From positions 14,191,003 to 14,211,002 of the forward strand of contig NC_135551.1 of the NCBI RefSeq assembly GCF_964340395.1: a stretch of 20,000 nt of DNA, given 5' to 3'. This document shows positions 19,453 through 20,000 of this stretch, piece by piece; the first letter of the stretch is position 1, and every line of letters begins with the position of its first letter. The DNA comes from Glandiceps talaboti. Taxonomy: Eukaryota; Hemichordata; Enteropneusta; Spengelidae. Under the pieces are notes generated by a model, which did no database searches, had not been told where the DNA came from, and saw only the letters and a list, made by a program, of their open reading frames with translations. Position numbers and translations under genes: made by a program.

Positions 19453-19628
19453 GGTATGAGTTTACATGGAACGATGATAACTCTATAACATACCATTATG
19501 CATTATCACCGACTATTAATCACCCTACGACTGGTGAGGTTCTTTGGTTTAACCAAATTACCAGTCACCATGCAAGTATCTTTTACGCACACCCCGAATA
19601 CATGAATGCCGAAAGGGAACCCACAAAG
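19453..19628 (+). CDS. TauD/TfdA-like dioxygenase, copy B, exon 4 (last exon in window)
   Basis: The acceptor is TCTCTATTGCAG and the donor AAAG|GTACGT; the exon is 176 nt and encodes GYEFTWNDDNS through NHPTTGEVLWFNQ to NAEREPTK. It differs from copy A at five of 59 residues. The gene is cut by the window edge: the exon with the distal His and 2-oxoglutarate Arg is not visible, so catalytic competence of copy B cannot be judged fully. Confidence 0.9.
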
Positions 19629-19715
19629 GTACGTATATGCCGTTGCAAAGTTACATACAAGAGCTGAGATTGCGATTCGAGGATTTAGACAGAGATGAGT
19701 TGAGAACGGACGGGT

Positions 19716-19716
19716 G

Positions 19717-19791
<75 letters not shown>

Positions 19792-19902
19792 TGACTGACT
19801 GACTAATTGACTGAATTGAATGAATGAATGAATGAATGAATGAATGAATGAATGAATGGATGAATGAATGAATGAATGAATGAATGAATGAATGAATGAA
19901 TG
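19716..19902. repeat. (GACA)n-(GACT)n-(TGAA)n compound array, intron 4 of copy B
   Basis: About 19 GACA units, then GACT, then about 20 TGAA units. Copy A has only a short GACA remnant at 9050-9066 at the same place. Alignment with copy A resumes after the array (GAGGCACATATACACAC) and continues to the window end. Confidence 0.95.
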
Positions 19903-20000
19903 AGAAATTGAGGAGAGGGAGAGAGGCGAGCAGATAGAGGCACATATACACACTCAGATAAGAAGGCCGGTATACATGACATTTACGAAGTAATATAATA

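Overview
The window is eukaryotic nuclear DNA from an animal. Coding sequence is split into short exons with GT/AG introns of 0.6 to 3.9 kb. Remnants of three metazoan retroelement classes are present, and simple repeats (ATGT, CT, TCTG, TA, GACA, TGAA, TAATC) are unusually dense. Repeat types and gene content suggest a marine invertebrate (lophotrochozoan or invertebrate deuterostome), but the sequence alone does not settle the phylum.

The only clear protein-coding genes are two tandem, same-strand paralogues of a TauD/TfdA-family (clavaminate-synthase-like) Fe(II)/2-oxoglutarate-dependent dioxygenase. Copy A is complete: five exons at 3065-3407, 5063-5274, 6057-6291, 8788-8963 and 9630-9839, joining to 1176 nt and 391 residues with intron phases 1,0,1,0. 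Copy B has exons 1-4 at 13205-13538, 17427-17638, 18451-18685 and 19453-19628, with identical phases. Its fifth exon should lie just past the right edge. Fe ligands (HxE in exon 2, distal His in exon 5) and the 2-oxoglutarate Arg are visible in copy A. Introns and the 5' flank are also alignable, so this is a segmental duplication and not retroposition. The alignable segment begins immediately right of an (ATGT)n array in both copies (about 2720 and 12890). The copies differ by large indels: about 3 kb specific to B in intron 1, a Copia remnant specific to A in intron 1, and about 1.6 kb specific to A in intron 3.

Region by region: 1-2650 holds two ~180-bp repeat units with pentanucleotide tails, a minus-strand LINE 3' end, and otherwise unrecognised sequence. 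2652-9839 is copy A. 9840-11123 holds a long foldback (inverted-repeat) element just after the copy A stop, one half of a dispersed repeat, and a G-rich tract. 11228-12495 is a 5'-truncated, decayed non-LTR retrotransposon of the restriction-like-endonuclease (R2/R4/NeSL-like) type, lying between two (ATGT)n arrays. 12890-20000 is copy B; its first intron carries a second, inverted copy of the dispersed repeat and an unassigned minus-strand exon candidate.

The two dioxygenase genes have no visible functional partner in the window. The most informative structures are the duplication, the retroelement inside a microsatellite whose paralogous site in copy A is empty, and the foldback that may fall in the copy A 3' UTR. 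No RNA genes, CRISPR arrays or prokaryotic features are present.
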